From contig NC_053141.1 in the NCBI RefSeq assembly GCF_016808335.1, forward strand, positions 23,860,261-23,924,260: 64,000 bases of DNA. The letters are read 5' to 3'. The notes below the pieces were generated by a model. The model made no database searches. It worked only from the letters and a program-made list of their open reading frames with translations, and was not told where the DNA came from. This DNA is from Panicum virgatum (Eukaryota > Streptophyta > Magnoliopsida > Poales > Poaceae). Shown here piece after piece: positions 44,537-57,286 of the stretch (the stretch's first letter is position 1; each line of letters opens with the position of its first letter). The position numbers were made by a program, and so were the translations under genes.

Positions 44537-47500
44537 AGCTGGGCTGGCTAGCAAAGAGATCTGGATAGGTCTTCTTCAACTCATCTTCTCGCTCCCATGT
44601 AGCCTCAGCTTCACTGTGATGGCTCCACTGAACTCTGCACATCTTGATGCGCTTGTTCCGAGTAACCCTCTCTGACGTCTCCAGAATCTTCACCGGATGC
44701 TCAGTATAAGTCAGATCCTCCTGGACATCTACTCCATCCAGGGGTGCCTGCTCCTCGGGTACTCGCAAACACCTCTTCAGCTGAGATATATGGAAGACAT
44801 CATGAACTCTCGAGAGGCTGAGAGGTAACTCCAGGCGATAAGCAACTTCGCCTTTCCGCTCTAGCACCTTGAATGGCCCCACATAACGAGGTGCTAACTT
44901 CCCTTTGACATTAAATCTGCGGATTCCTCTCATCGGAGACACCTTCAGATACACATAATCACCGATACTGAAAGTCAGGTCTCTCCGTTTGCCATCTGCA
45001 TAGCTCTTCTGTCTGCTCTGTGCAATCCTCAGATTTTCTCGCACAGCCTGAACCATCTGCTCTGCATCATCGATGATCTCAGGACCGAAGAGCTGCTTCT
45101 CACCGATCTGATCCCAATAGAGAGGAGTCCTGCACTTTCTGCCATACAATGCCTCAAAGGGAGACTTCTTCAGACTGGCCTGATAGCTGTTGTTATATGA
45201 GAACTCAGCAAAAGACAGGCACTTATCCCAACTAGTACCGTACTGAATGGCACAAGCTCTCAGCATATCCTCCAACACCTGGTTGGTTCTCTCTGTCTGC
45301 CCATCTGTCTGAGGGTGATAAGCCGTACTGAAACGCAGCTTCGTATCCAACGAGTCATGGAGCTGCTCCCAGAACCGAGAAGTGAACTGAGACCCTCTGT
45401 CAGATATGATCTTCTTGGGCACACCATGTAAGCAGACAATCCAAGAGATGTACAACTCTGCAAGTCTAGCACCGGAGTAAGTAGTGTTCACTGGAATGAA
45501 GTGAGCAACCTTCGTCAGACGATCCACTACTACCCAAATGGAGTTGTACCCTTTCTGAGTACGAGGCAATCCAACAATGAAGTCCATAGTGATTTCCTCC
45601 CATTTCCACTCTGGAATCTTCAAAGGCTGCAATAGACCTGCTGGCCTCTGATGCTCAGCCTTGACACGCTGGCAGGTGTCACAAATAGCCACGTACTCTG
45701 CCACTGAACGCTTCATCCCATACCACCAGAAACGTTCCTTCAGATCATAATACATCTTCGTGCTGCCCGGATGAATAGAATAAGCTGTATCATGGGCCTC
45801 ACTCAGAATCAACTTCCGAAGATCCTTCACATCTGGAACACAGATCCGGTTCTTGTACCACAAGGTACCCTGATCATCCTCTCTGAAATGAGGAGCCTTG
45901 CCCTTCTTAAGCAACTCACGAATCTCCTGCAGCTTCTCATCATCTTTCTGATGCTGCCGGATCTCTGCCTCTAGAGTCGGTACTGCCTCAAATGCTGCAC
46001 TGGAGGTATGATGCAAGAAGCCCAGACTCAACTGCTCGAACTCCTCGCATAACTCTGGAGGCATCTGGAAAGCCACGGCCATGTTGACATAACTTCTTCT
46101 GCTCAAAGCATCTGCTACAACATTGGCCTTGCCCGGATGATAGTGAATCTCCAGATCATAGTCCTTGACCAACTCTAGCCATCTTCTCTGCCGCATGTTC
46201 AGCTCATTCTGCGTGAAAATGTACTTGAGGCTCTTGTGATCAGTGTAGATATCACACCGCTGCCCATACAAGTAATGCCTCCAAATCTTCAGAGCATGCA
46301 CAACTGCGGCTAACTCAAGATCATGAGTAGGATAATTCAGCTCATGCCGGCGTAGCTGCCGTGAAGCATAAGCTATCACTCTGCCCTCCTGCATCAGAAC
46401 ACACCCAAGACCATCCTTCGAAGCATCACAATATACCGTGAACCTCTTCGTCTGGTCTGGCAGAGTCAGGACTGGCGCCGTAGTCAACCTTTTCTTCAGC
46501 TCATCAAAGGCCATCTGACGCTCATCAGTCCATACAAAAGCCACATTCTTCTCTAACAAGGAAGTCAAAGGCTTCGCGATCTTGGAGAAATTCTCAATGA
46601 ACCTCCGATAATATCCTGCTAAGCCCAAGAAAGATCTGACTTCCTTCACTGTCTGCGGTGTCTCCCACTCGAGCACATCCTTCACCTTGCTCGGATCAAC
46701 AGCAATGCCTCCCTGAGAGATAACATGACCGAGGAATGGAACCTCGTCAATCCAGAACTCGCACTTGCTGAACTTGGCATACAGCTGATGCTCTCTCAAT
46801 CTCTGCAACACGAGCCTCAGATGCTCCTCGTGCTCTTCTTCTGTCTTGGAGAAGATCAGAATATCATCAATGAAAATCACCACAAAGACATCCAGATAAT
46901 CCATGAAGACCATGTTCATCAGATGCATGAAGAAAGCCGGGGCATTAGTCAAGCCGAAGGACATGACTGTATACTCATATAGCCCGTACTTGCAGGTGAA
47001 TGCCGTCTTCGGAATATCCCCAGGACGGATCCTCAGCTGAAAATAACCCGAACGAAGGTCAATCTTCGAGAATGTACGAGCACCTCGAAGCAAATCGAAG
47101 AGATCTTCAATACGGGGCAGTGGATGCTTGTTCTTGATAGTGACTGCATTCAGCTCACGATAATCCACACACATCCTCTTCGAGCCATCCTTCTTATCTA
47201 CCAGCAACAACGGAAAAGCCCAAGGAGAGAAGCTGCGACGGATATAGCCCTTGGCTAGCAACTCATCAATAGTCTTCTTAACTTCTTCATGCTCTATAGG
47301 TGCCATACGGTAGGGCCGCTTTGCAATAGGAGCTGTGCCAGGCAAGAGATCAATACAAAACTCAATGGCGCGTTCAGGCGGCATACCTGGCAGATCATCC
47401 GGAAAGACATCCGGGAATTCAGACACCACGCGAATACCGTCCGTGGGTCTAGCCTCCATCTGATGAAGAAATCCAGAAGGCTCTACTGCACTGATAACAA

Positions 47501-49102
47501 CCTCTTGGCCGCTGGAAGCTGATAGCAAGACTGTCCTCTGAGCACAATCTATCCGAACTCCCCATTTGGCCAGAGTCTCCATTCCCAGAATGACATCAAT
47601 GCCCTTGGTGTCTAGCACCATCAGATCAGTACAGAACTCTACTCCCCTCAAAGAAACACTGACTCTCGGGCAGTAAGTGTGAGACCTCAACTGTCCTCCC
47701 GGAGAAGATACTAACAGGCACCTCTTTAATGTGCTAGTATGAATACCATGATGCTCGACAAAAGACTGAGTAATGAAGGAATGCGTAGCACCAGTATCAA
47801 AAAGCACTGTAGCTGGATATGAATTAACCATGAACGTACCAATAACCACGTTGGGAGCCTCGGCCGCTGACTCGGCCGTCACGTGGTTCACCCTGCCCTG
47901 TGCTGGCGCCCTGGGCTGAGCTGGGCGTCCCTGCTGTCCCGCCTGCGCCTTCCGGGGGCAAGCGTTGGCGTAGTGCCCCGGCTGGCCGCAGTGAAAGCAG
48001 GTGCGAGGAGGTCCCTGAGCCTGCTGTCCGGTAGGAGCTGCCGGACGTGGAGCCTGCGGTGCCGGTGGAGCTGGTGGAGCACGAGCCGGAGGTGCTGGTA
48101 ACCTCTGGCCCTGACCTGCCTGCTGCTGTCGAGGCGGGTACTGCTGCGGTGGCCTCTGCTGGTACTGCTGAGGAGGCCGGTACTGAGGCTGGTACTGCTG
48201 GGGCTGCTGGAGTCGAGGACGAGTGTTGCTGCCGGAAGCAACGGGGACAACCTTCCTCTTCTTGTCCTCCATCTCCAGGTGCTTACGCTCAGTGTTGAGC
48301 GCACTGTCAACCAGATGGTTGAAGTCGTCGAAGCGGAGGTTGAGCAGCGCGTACTGGAGGTAGTCCTCAAGACCCTCCATGAAGTGCTCCTGCTTCTTGC
48401 GGTCATCCGCAACCTCGGCAGGGGCGTAGCGTGCCAGCTGAAGAAAGCGATCACGATACTCCGTGACCGACATAGTCCCCTGAATTCACAAAGACAGATG
48501 GATATCGGAAGATTAACTCAAGATTCATAAGGATAGAACAAGGGGCATTAGCTCAAAAGAAACCGCTGAATGATTATATTTAAGATTACCTGCTTCAGTG
48601 CAAGGAACTCCTTCTGCTTCATCTTCATAACGCCCGCGGGGACGTTGTGGCTGCGAAAGCGCTCCCTGAACTGGAGCCAAGTGAGAGACTCGCGGTCATG
48701 CACCGGGTGGGACTCCCACCAGTCCAAAGCTGCCCCTCGCAGCTGTCCTGCTGCGTACAAGACGCGCTCACGGTCATCGCACTGGGCGATGTCCAGCTGA
48801 CGCTCCACTGCACGGAGCCAGTCGTCAGCCTGAAGAGGGTCGGACGTGTGAGAGAACGTCGGCGGGTGACCCCTCAGGAACTCAGCACGCCTGTCGCGAG
48901 GCTGCGGCGGTGGAGGAGGCGGAGGCTGAGTGTGAGCGTGCTGAAGAGCCTGAACAGTGTTGTTCAGGGTAGCCATCATCTGCATCTGGAGCTGGAAGTA
49001 CTGCTCCGGAGTCAAAGGTGGAGGCATCGGGATCCCAGTACCCTGGTTGTTCTGACCCTGCTGCTGGCCAGAACCGGAACCGGTGCTCCTGGTGTTCACC
49101 AT
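44535..49102 (-). CDS. gag-pol: Gag-Pol of element F, two exons, intact
   Basis: Exon 1 runs 49102-48590 (171 codons, ATG at 49102) and exon 2 runs 48479-44535 (1314 codons plus TAA). They are separated by a 110-bp intron, giving a 1485-residue polyprotein, close to the 1513 of B. Order: Gag with a Pro/Gln-rich linker, CCHC knuckle near 330 ([14 protein letters not shown]), protease near 396 (FDTGATHS), RT with FIDDI near 707, RNase H from about 854, integrase HHCC and DDE core about 1074-1240, chromodomain at the C-terminus ([11 protein letters not shown]). No stop or frameshift is present outside the intron. Unspliced RNA would give only a truncated Gag of 184 residues, so splicing level could set the balance between genome and Gag-Pol mRNA. 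Confidence is high for identity and good for the splice. Confidence 0.95.
48480..48589 (-). other. Intron within gag of element F (110 bp, GT-AG)
   Basis: Minus-strand donor CAG|GTAATC and acceptor TGAATTCAG|GGGACT, phase 0, with in-frame stops. Position and length are identical to element A. It remains in the DNA of a very recent insertion, so the RNA that was reverse-transcribed was unspliced. Confidence 0.85.
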
Positions 49103-49674
49103 CTGATTTGAACAAAAGATTTCACGAGTAAGGATACTGCAGGAATAAACTCAGATGGATATGATAACTCTTTGCGGAAAAAGACTCAGCCATGATAAAG
49201 TAGACAGGATAGAGTTGACTGTTTTACCCCCAACGATCTAACTCATTTTTATTAATTAGTTAACTTTAACATCTGAGTGATTTTCTTTAAACAAATTTAA
49301 ACTACTAAACTATGCAATCAGTCAAAAATCCAAATCAAACATGTAGCATAATAACAAGCAGACAATTTTCACGACTTAGCCGAGTTCAGCAAAAGACTCG
49401 ACTAACACAACGCGTCGCAGAACGTGCTATCGTATTATTTTAAAAAGGTCACCTAGCTATGATCATGGTGGTCAGATGACTGATTCAGGCCAGAATCTAC
49501 GAAAACTATTCTTCAGAGGGAGAAATCAAGGCAAGACGGGTAAAAAGTCAAAGAAGTCAAGGAGTATAATAGTAAAATAATTTCAGCAGGCAAGGATTGG
49601 AGAGAAAAAGTCCTAAAACTCGACCAGTTCTATCTAGGCTTCGTCCTACAGTCGATATGGCTCTGATACCACTC
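49103..49674 (-). other. Leader and PBS (49671-49660) of element F
   Basis: The PBS TGGTATCAGAGC on the minus strand starts three bases after the 5' LTR. The rest of the leader, 549 bp AT-rich, shows no ORF. Confidence 0.92.
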
Positions 49675-49936
49675 TGTAACACCCGGTTTATAAAAGAACA
49701 TAAACCGAGCAATCATATACGTGCCAGGATCAAGTCACACGTATATACAACAGAATGAACAGTATATCATAGCACATATCACGTAAAAAAAAAGATATAA
49801 TAAAGCGAATACGAATGTTATTTATTACAATTATGACAAAGTGTCTGATACAGCGGAAGCGAAGTACAAAATACGAATAAAGCTCTCTGAAGCTGAAGCA
49901 GGGCGCCACAGGGACGTCGACTGGGAGACGAAGCAC

Positions 49937-49992
49937 CTAGAAGTCCTCGTAGTCCTGGTAGCGCTGGACGAACTCCCTCGTGTCGGCAGGAA
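49937..49992 (-). other. Putative last exon of A-family LTR transcript (F 5' LTR)
   Basis: Same 56 nt as 41373-41428. In the 5' LTR it would belong to the leader of the F transcript. Confidence 0.48.
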
Positions 49993-51036
49993 CTGAGCAG
50001 CAGTAGCGTAGCCAAGAGGAAAAAGTAGAGAAGAGGCAAGAGTGAGTACACAACTTGTACTCAACAAGTATAACACAAACTATGAGGCTCTAGGCTGGCT
50101 GACTCAACTGCATTAGCTTTTAAGTGTTGGCAAAATTTTATTAAAGCTATTTACTACGAGTTGATGAATTACCATTTACCCAGTTACATAGTAATTAATC
50201 AAATTTAATTATACTACTACTGAGATCCAAACCAAGCCACCAAGGTAACCCCGAGAAGCACCTCCCTCGTCGGAAGGAGATAACTTCACTAATCAAAAGG
50301 AGGATCTGGGCCGCTCATAACCGTGAGCACGGCTAGTATACCAGTTTTACACTCTGCAGAGGTTGCACATCTTTACCCACAAGTCGTGAGCTACGCCAGT
50401 TGTTCATCACACTTCCTTAGGTGAGATGGCCAGCGACTCACTACGAGGCCTTTAAAAAGAATCTCGTTGGTAAGGCGTAACCGCGAGAGATAGGTCGGCG
50501 ACGATGGGGCCCACCTCCGGGGGTACAAGCACAGGAGCGCAATCCAAGCACAGACCAAGCCGGAGGAGCAGGGACCATTGAAGCTTACTACTCTTGCCCC
50601 GCAGGTAAGTTACTCCAAACCAAAAAGATCTAATTATTACGCCAAGTCTATCCCATTCTAGCCTTGTGGTAGCGCTGTTGTCCCAGGTTGTCGCTCTATG
50701 AACCGGTCCTTATGGAGAGTGGCCAACCAGGCAGTAAGCACCGTGCTGGCCCCCTAAACCATGTTTCTAAAAAAAAACATCTTTTAACGAGAAGTGAGCC
50801 ACTCAAGCCACACAGAGTGCCACTCTCAGAATTAAGTTCAAGTAAACCATTAATCAAATTAATTAAAAAGGACCAGAGTGTGTTATAGCGCAGCAACCTA
50901 GCACAACTAACCAAAATGCAACCCAAAGGTATATATAAAGGATATAAACTGGCTAGGAAATCCTTAAAGGCATACAGTATTAAAATGCAGTATGAAATTG
51001 TATTTAAAAGTGATGGGTTGTTCATGTTATACTTGC

Positions 51037-51126
51037 CTTCCTCGTACTGCTCCTGCTGCTGCTCAAACTGATCCGAAGACGGCTGCTCCGGGTACTGGTA
51101 CTGAGGCTCCTCAGATGGATCGGCGT
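51037..51126 (-). other. Putative internal exon of A-family LTR transcript (F 5' LTR)
   Basis: Same 90 nt as 42473-42562, with the same acceptor and GC donor. Confidence 0.48.
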
Positions 51127-53063
51127 CTACTCACGAACACATGGCCAAAACAATGCACAATAATAAGCATACAAGCAAACATTAACAAAAACTAAGAAAC
51201 AGTACACCAATACACAAAAACGGCGCACAAAACTATTCTAGAACTATTCTACGCGTTGCAACGATCGCGTGGATAAAAAGAACGCTAAAAACGGAGCTAA
51301 AACGCATTTTCTGGGCTAAAAACAAGTTCTAGGGGCTTATTTGTAATAAAACTGAAGTTCCAGGGGCTTTTCTGCTAAAACCGAGGACTAAAACGTAAAT
51401 AAACATTAAATCTAAGGGCTATCGTGCAAAACCAACGGCTCTGGACGGCGGGTTTGAAATCTGGAAAGCTCAGGGTGTTAAGTGCTAAAAAACTGGACCT
51501 GGACATAAATATTTTCAACGTGCTAGGACTGCGGGTTGAATCTAAGAAAGCTGGGGGGGTCTTTAGGAAAAACGCCAGGCCGAACCGGTATGCTTGATTT
51601 TCGGCCGTCGGATCTGGATCGAGTGGTTTGGATCTAACCGGGGGGGTGATCTAATCTTGAGCGCCCGTTCCTGATCGGACGGCGCAGGGCAGTTGGGCGC
51701 GCGGGCGGCGGCGGGGCACGCCGGAGTTCGGTTTTCCGCGGCGGCGGCTCGCCGGAGACACCCAATCCGGTGCTCCGGGGGTCAAAACTGAGCAGGCTTG
51801 GGTCGGGGAGGATCTACGCGTTATGCGTGATCCACCCGTGGCCTTTACTGGGCTTGGCGGGGCTCGAGGCGGTGTGCTCGCCGGCGATGGCGGCTCTGGG
51901 CGGGGCGGCATGCCGCCGGCGAGCCCCGTTCTGGCCTCGGAACGGGTTCGCGGCCTCTAATTCTAGCGCAAAACAAACGGGAAAATGCAGGGGACCTCAC
52001 CGAGGGTCGAGTCGGCCGGATTGCGCAGCGCAGAGAGCTGGCGGCGAGGTCGTGCGGCGGTCACGGGCGGCGCTCGCGGAGAAGGGTGCTGCGGGGCTCC
52101 TCCTGGCCTCTGGGTGGCACGGGTCGATGCCAGGCGTCACTGTGAAGCAGGTAGAGGGGTCAGCTGGATCCGGCGTGCCACGGCGGCGAGAAAACCGGGC
52201 GGCGGAGGTGCTTACCGGCGGCGTGGGGGCTCTGCTCCGAGCGAAGGCGAGGCGGGGCGATGTGCTAGGGTTGCGGGCGGCGCGAGGAGTGGACGGGGCG
52301 CAGGGAGGGTTGCGGCGCTAGATAAAGGGAAGAGCCGGGGATCGCGGGCGCGGTTGGGGAAGGGAATCCCCGGCGGTTTCGCCGGAGATCTCGGCGAGCC
52401 GTCCCGCGGGGACGACGACCCTGCCAGGCGGGCCCGGCGGGTCAGCGAGACGGGGAAGGGGATCGCGGGCGAGTGCGGGGTCGCGGCCGCGGTCGCTGAT
52501 GTGCGGGCCCGGGGCGCAGCGGGTGAGGGGGACGCGCGCGCGCTGTGCGGGGCGAGCGTGGGGAGGCGCTGGCGGGTGGGGCCAGGCGTGACGGTGGCGG
52601 AGCGCGCGGCGTGGGCTGAGCGGGGCGCTGGCGCTGAGCGCGTGCTGGGCCGCGCTGGGCAGGCCGGGGGTGAAGTGGGTTTGGGCTGGTTCCGGGTTTG
52701 GGCCGGGGAAAAGAAAAGGAAAGGCCCGCAGGGAAGGAGGGTTGGGTTGGGTTTTCCCATGGGCTGGGTTGTTTTGGGTTTGGGCTAGCCCTAGGGTTTG
52801 GGCTCCTTTTCTATTTTCCTTTCTCTTTTCTATTTCTACTTCAAACAAAGTTTGAATTCAAATCAAAATTTGAATTCAAACCACACTCAATTTAAATTAT
52901 GCAACAGCATGAATGCAACAAAAATTTAAACCTAAGATAAATTTTAATTAATTAGGAATAAAAATTAGATTAAATGCCAACTAATCACAATAAACCTTAG
53001 AAAATTTAACTAAAGCCAATTAATTTATTAATAAATTCTGAAATTTAAAATTAGGGTGTTACA

Positions 53064-53068
53064 TTTGT
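53064..53068. repeat. Right target-site duplication of element F (TTTGT)
   Basis: Second copy of 41106-41110. Confidence 0.96.
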
Positions 53069-54978
53069 CTGCTTCTGTGGAGTGTGTAGGTGACGATGAG
53101 TTTGGCCAGGACATCTTCGAGGATGAGGATGAGCTTGAGGCCTTTGAGGGTGATGGTGGTGTCCCTGCGCCGGCTGCAGGCCCACTTCCTGGGGATTCGA
53201 GTTCTGACAACGATGGCGGCCCGCTCCCCACTGCTTCGACTATGGCCGATCCACATCCAGCTCAAGGTTCTTCCTCTGGGACCCATGCTGAGGGCGGTGA
53301 CGAGGTGACTTCACCTCAGCAAGTACACCACCAAGCCCTGCGGGATTATCCTCCAGAGAGGATACTTGGGGACCTTCACCGAGGAGTTCAGACGCGGTCG
53401 AAGGTTACCTCTATCGCTTTCTGTGCTCACTCTGCTTTTGTAGCCACCTTTGAGCCCAAAGATGTTGGACATGCTTTATCTGATCCTAACTGGGTCAATG
53501 CCATGCATGAGGAGCTAGAAAACTTTGAGCGAAACCAAGTTTGGGTCCTTGTAGAGCCTCCACCAGATTGCCACCCTATAGGTACCAAATGGGTTTTCAA
53601 GAACAAATAGGGTGAGGATGGGATGGTTGTGAGGAACAAGGCTAGGTTAGTAGCTCAAGGTTATAGCCAGCAGGAGGGGATAGATTATGAGGAGACCTTT
53701 GCTTATGTAGCTCGTTTAGAGGCCATCCGGATCTTTTTAGCCTTTGTAGCTTCGAAGGGGTTCAAGCTATATCAGATGGATGTGAAGAGTGCCTTTCTGA
53801 ATTGGTTTATAGAGGAGGAGGTCTATGTGAAGCAGCCTCCTGGCTTTGAGAGTCCCAAGTTTCCTGACCGAGTCTTCAAGCTTCAGAAGGCTTTGTATGG
53901 TCTGAAACAAGCCCCTAGAGCATGGTATGCGAGGTTGAGAGCCTTTTTGCTTAAGCAGGGGTTTGTCATGGGATCGGTAGATAAGACTTTGTTTCTCCTC
54001 AGACGTGGCGCTGATTTTCTGTTGGTGCAGATTTACGTGGATGATATTATCTTTGGTGGCTCCTCTCACTCTCTTGTTTCTAGTTTTTCTGATGACATGA
54101 GCAGGGAGTTTGAGATGTCTATGATGGGTGAGCTTCAGTTCTTCCTTGGGTTGAACATCAAGCAAACCCGGGATGGCACCTTCATCCACCAGGCCAAGTA
54201 CACCAAGGACAAGCTCAAGAAGTTCGACTTTGGGGACCTCAGTCCCATGCCGACTCCTATGAGCACTTCTACAGCGCTGGATGAGAACACTAAAGGTGTT
54301 GCTGTGGACCAGAAGGAGTACAGGAGCATGATCGGCTCTCTCCTGTACTTGACGGCCACCAGACCTGACATCCAGTTCGCAGTCTGTCTCTGCACGAGAT
54401 TTTAGGCTTCTCCGCGCACTTCTCACAGGAACGCTATGAAGAGGATTTTCAGGTACCTTTGATACACTCCTGAGTTTGGCTTATGGTACTCTTCTTCCTC
54501 TTCTCTTGCGTTGGTTGGCTTTTCTGATGCTGATCATGGTGGGTGTCGGATTGATCGCAAGTCGACTTCAGGCACTTGCCAATTTCCTGGAATTTCTCTT
54601 GTGTCTTGGTCTGCCCGCAAGCAAACTAGCGTAGCTCTTTCCACCACAGAAGCCGAATACATAGCTGCTGCTAGATGCTACTCCCAGATCCTTTGGATGA
54701 GACACACTCTCAGTGATTATGGCCTAACCTATGGCACAGTTCCTATTTTCATTGACAGCACCTCAGCCATAAGCTTAGCCAAGAACCCCATCCTACACTC
54801 TCGCTCCAAGCATATAGATGTGAGGTTCCATTTCCTGAGAGATCATTATGAGAAGGGTGATGTCGAGCTGACCCATGCGTCCACTGACAATCAAGTAGCC
54901 GACATCCTGACCAAGCCCCTAGAACAAGCCACCTATGCTCGCTTGCGGGGAGAGCTTGGCGTGTGCTACCCATTTTGA
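53069..54978 (+). pseudogene. pol: Element D pol, RT and RNase H part with three stops
   Basis: Continues the integrase frame. It holds an acidic linker (EDEDELEAFEGD), then copia [49 protein letters not shown], catalytic YVDDI near 54036, and RNase H (FSDADHGGC near 54520, TTEAEYIAA near 54643) to a stop at 54976-54978. In-frame stops are TAG 53608, TAG 54403 and TGA 54460. From family knowledge these are most simply CAG, CAG and CGA codons changed by C-to-T. Inactive. Confidence 0.9.
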
Positions 54979-55617
54979 GTTGGGTAGTTGTTTCTGTAGT
55001 TTAGGATTGGTTTTCTTTTCTTCTTTGCTTTTTCTTGCATTTTTGTGTACATACCATTTTGCATTGCATTTGCTCATAAGCATTACACTTGCACCAGCTT
55101 CTCATGTATGATATCTGCATTTGCTTGTGCCTTGTGATATGCTATGAGTTGTATATATATGCTTTGACCATGTGTAGCTAGCTCCTTTGAATATGTTATA
55201 TATTGGTTCTGAGCTTAGCTATTTTATTCTTTGAAAATCATAAAACATGGTCACCTCCAGGATCTGCTACTAGCATGTGTAGGCTTGTATGCTTATGCTA
55301 TTCTGATCAGGCTTAGTGGCTAGGTCCTTTTGCTTTCACATGCAACAAGATGCCCTCTTTTGTTTCATGTTTGCTTTGCAAATTCAAACAGTTGGTGTGT
55401 TAATTGGTATCTAATTACAAAAATCCAACAATTGTTTTATCATGGTTTGCTCTGAGTGAAAAGATCCAGGTGGGATTGCTTGCACCACTGATCTTGTACC
55501 GAGACTGCTCCTCTGGAGAACTTGGACAAGGTTGTGGATGACTGAGAGTGTTGTCTTAAGCTTCTGATGGTTCTTGACCTAGGCTTGGCACATTCGCTAA
55601 GTTAAGCACTTGCAAGT
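54979..55617 (+). other. 3' noncoding tail of element D
   Basis: AT-rich and T-rich sequence after the pol stop without a supported ORF. SIRE-type elements commonly have a long 3' region before the PPT. No D PPT or 3' LTR is found; the sequence changes to element G at about 55618-55625. Confidence 0.65.
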
Positions 55618-56319
55618 TTTCAACCCCACACCAAAAATGACACCCAGGTCCCATACGAAGTCTGTTTTGAACATTCTTTATATGGATGGAAAGATAATTT
55701 CAAGGAGCTTCCAATGGCACCGGTTTCAGGCCAAATTCATTTGGAGTCGACAGGAATCGTCGAATCATGAGGACGTCCAGAATCTATCACAGTGCTGCGA
55801 CACCATCTTTTGGGCTGTTGGCCCATGTATCGTGTTGGGGTCCATTATGGACGTGGCTAGGGGGTTATGCATGCCCCAACCATCATATAAGCAGCAGCAG
55901 CCACCATATTAGGGTTTTATTTAGTTCTAGTCTTCTTCGTGAAATTGAGATTGATTCATTGTAACTGCGGCGACAAGTCCTTTTACAGTGATCCAGGGCC
56001 CTTGTTCTTGTTCTACACCACTGTGGTGATTAGTCCTTTTGGGATCAGAGCTTGAACCCCATCTTGATCTTTGCTTCATACACATCTGCAATTTCAGATT
56101 GCGTGTTTATTCTTTCTTGCTTATTTTTTTCAATTCACTTGCAGGAAAAGCCTTCTTGGCGTGGTTAATCAAGTTGTGCTTGGTTGATAACCAACGGAGT
56201 AGTGGTGTAGCGGTTGCAGGGTTCGAATCATGCTGATTTGAAGCTGGATCGTCAACATCGAGATCTCCACCAATCGAATGTACCCTTACCTCTCGGAAGA
56301 TCGGGCCTACTCCCCATCA
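55618..56319 (+). repeat. 5' LTR of element G, 5'-truncated
   Basis: About 700 bp remain; full length is estimated near 870 bp from the 3' LTR start. The end CCCCATCA is the inverse of the 3' LTR start TGATGAGG apart from one base. The left edge is a join to D without a duplication. Confidence 0.7.
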
Positions 56320-56324
56320 AGTGG

Positions 56325-57286
56325 TATCAAGATTCCAGGTTGCCCGTGAGGTATTATCGTGTTTTTCCTTTCAGATTCATTTGTGTTCAGCACCTATAGT
56401 CCACAAAAAAAGCCCTGAAAAAATTTGTTTCTCTATCCTATAACCCCTTTGTGCCGCTGCAATTTTTCTTTTGGATTCCTTTTCTGTATTTTAGTCCCTC
56501 GCGTGTGTCTTTGTGTTGCTGTGTCTAGGTCATTTGATTCTAGTTTGAGTGAAGTCTTGATTCCTGTATTGTGTCATAAAAGTTTGGTTCTTGTTTTGTG
56601 TAAGGAGGAAAACAAACAAAAAAAAGAGACCAGATTGGTTTTTGGTATGTGCGCATAAATTAATCAAGGACTGCATGCTGCTTTCTGTTTTCACTACGGC
56701 AAAGAATTCATTGAGTGTGCTGCTGAACTATGAGATTCAAATTGCTCACGTGTGCAAATCTTTTGTTCCTAGCACTTGTCATTCGTATTATCTTGTTGAA
56801 GTTCTGAATTGCACAAAAAAAGAAAGAAGAGAAAAGGCAAAGTGGTGCTAAAAGCCGCATCAAAAAAAACAAAGAAAGAAGGAAAAGAAGAGAAATTTCA
56901 GAATTGCATTGCATCCTTTGAGTCCTTGGTTTAGTCCTATCATATTTGCTTGCTTGAGCTAGGTTTCTAATGAGTTCAGGCCAGAGACATAGACTAGACT
57001 GGGACTACTTTTTAGTCTTGCAATTCCCAATTGAAATATTGATATTCCTTGCTACCATATTGTGCCTTCCCAAAACTCCACATATTACTTCTATCAGCAC
57101 AGGTTGACCTTGCAACTGTTACACCCAAGCTTGACAACTGATTGTGCCGCCTGTTGGCTTTGGTAAGAACACCTGCAAGATGGTGGTAAGCCGCTTGAGA
57201 TATTGTATTCCACTTTCACCACCACCCAGTAGTTGCTAGTTGATAGGGATAACACTTTTTGTGTTGTCTTTTGCTATCTTCTAACA
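56325..57286 (+). other. PBS region and leader of element G
   Basis: TGGTATCAAGATTCC near the LTR end resembles the initiator-Met-tRNA complement. The remainder is noncoding, with A-rich runs (about 56813-56890). No ORF is supported. Confidence 0.6.

Larger units (their letters stand above)
41111..53063 (-). mobile_element. Element F: full-length, apparently intact A-family chromovirus
   Basis: In minus orientation: 5' LTR (53063-49675), PBS, 572-bp leader, gag exon 1, intron, gag-pol exon 2, hairpin and PPT, 3' LTR (44499-41111). Both LTRs are 3389 bp; I saw no difference between them, and the ORFs they contain have identical translations. With perfect TTTGT duplications and unbroken coding, this is the youngest insertion in the window and the best candidate for an active, autonomous member of the family. 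Confidence 0.97.
49675..53063 (-). repeat. 5' LTR of element F (3389 bp)
   Basis: Apparently identical to 41111-44499. Transcription of F should start within it and run leftward. I find no strong TATA box; a weak TTTATC-type motif lies near 52322. The exon-1 donor is at 52001/52000. Confidence 0.97.
32528..55617 (+). mobile_element. Element D: decayed SIRE/Opie-type Ty1/copia element
   Basis: Components are 5' LTR (to 33476), PBS (33479), gag (33540-34156 and 37766-39815), protease and integrase (39547-41110), RT and RNase H (53069-54978), and a 3' noncoding tail. The copia order protease-integrase-RT-RNase H, a long gag with coiled coil and two zinc-knuckle regions, and a long 3' tail indicate the SIRE lineage. 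Two insertions (E and F) split it with clean 5-bp duplications. At least six in-frame stops and one frame change show it is old. Its 3' LTR is absent, apparently lost at the junction with G. Confidence 0.88.

Noticed and set aside
41111..53063. The long direct repeat of 3389 bp as a segmental duplication or assembly error
   Set aside because: The repeats are bounded by TG/CA ends, adjoin PPT and PBS, and the whole is framed by a TTTGT duplication, so they are simply the LTRs of a young element.
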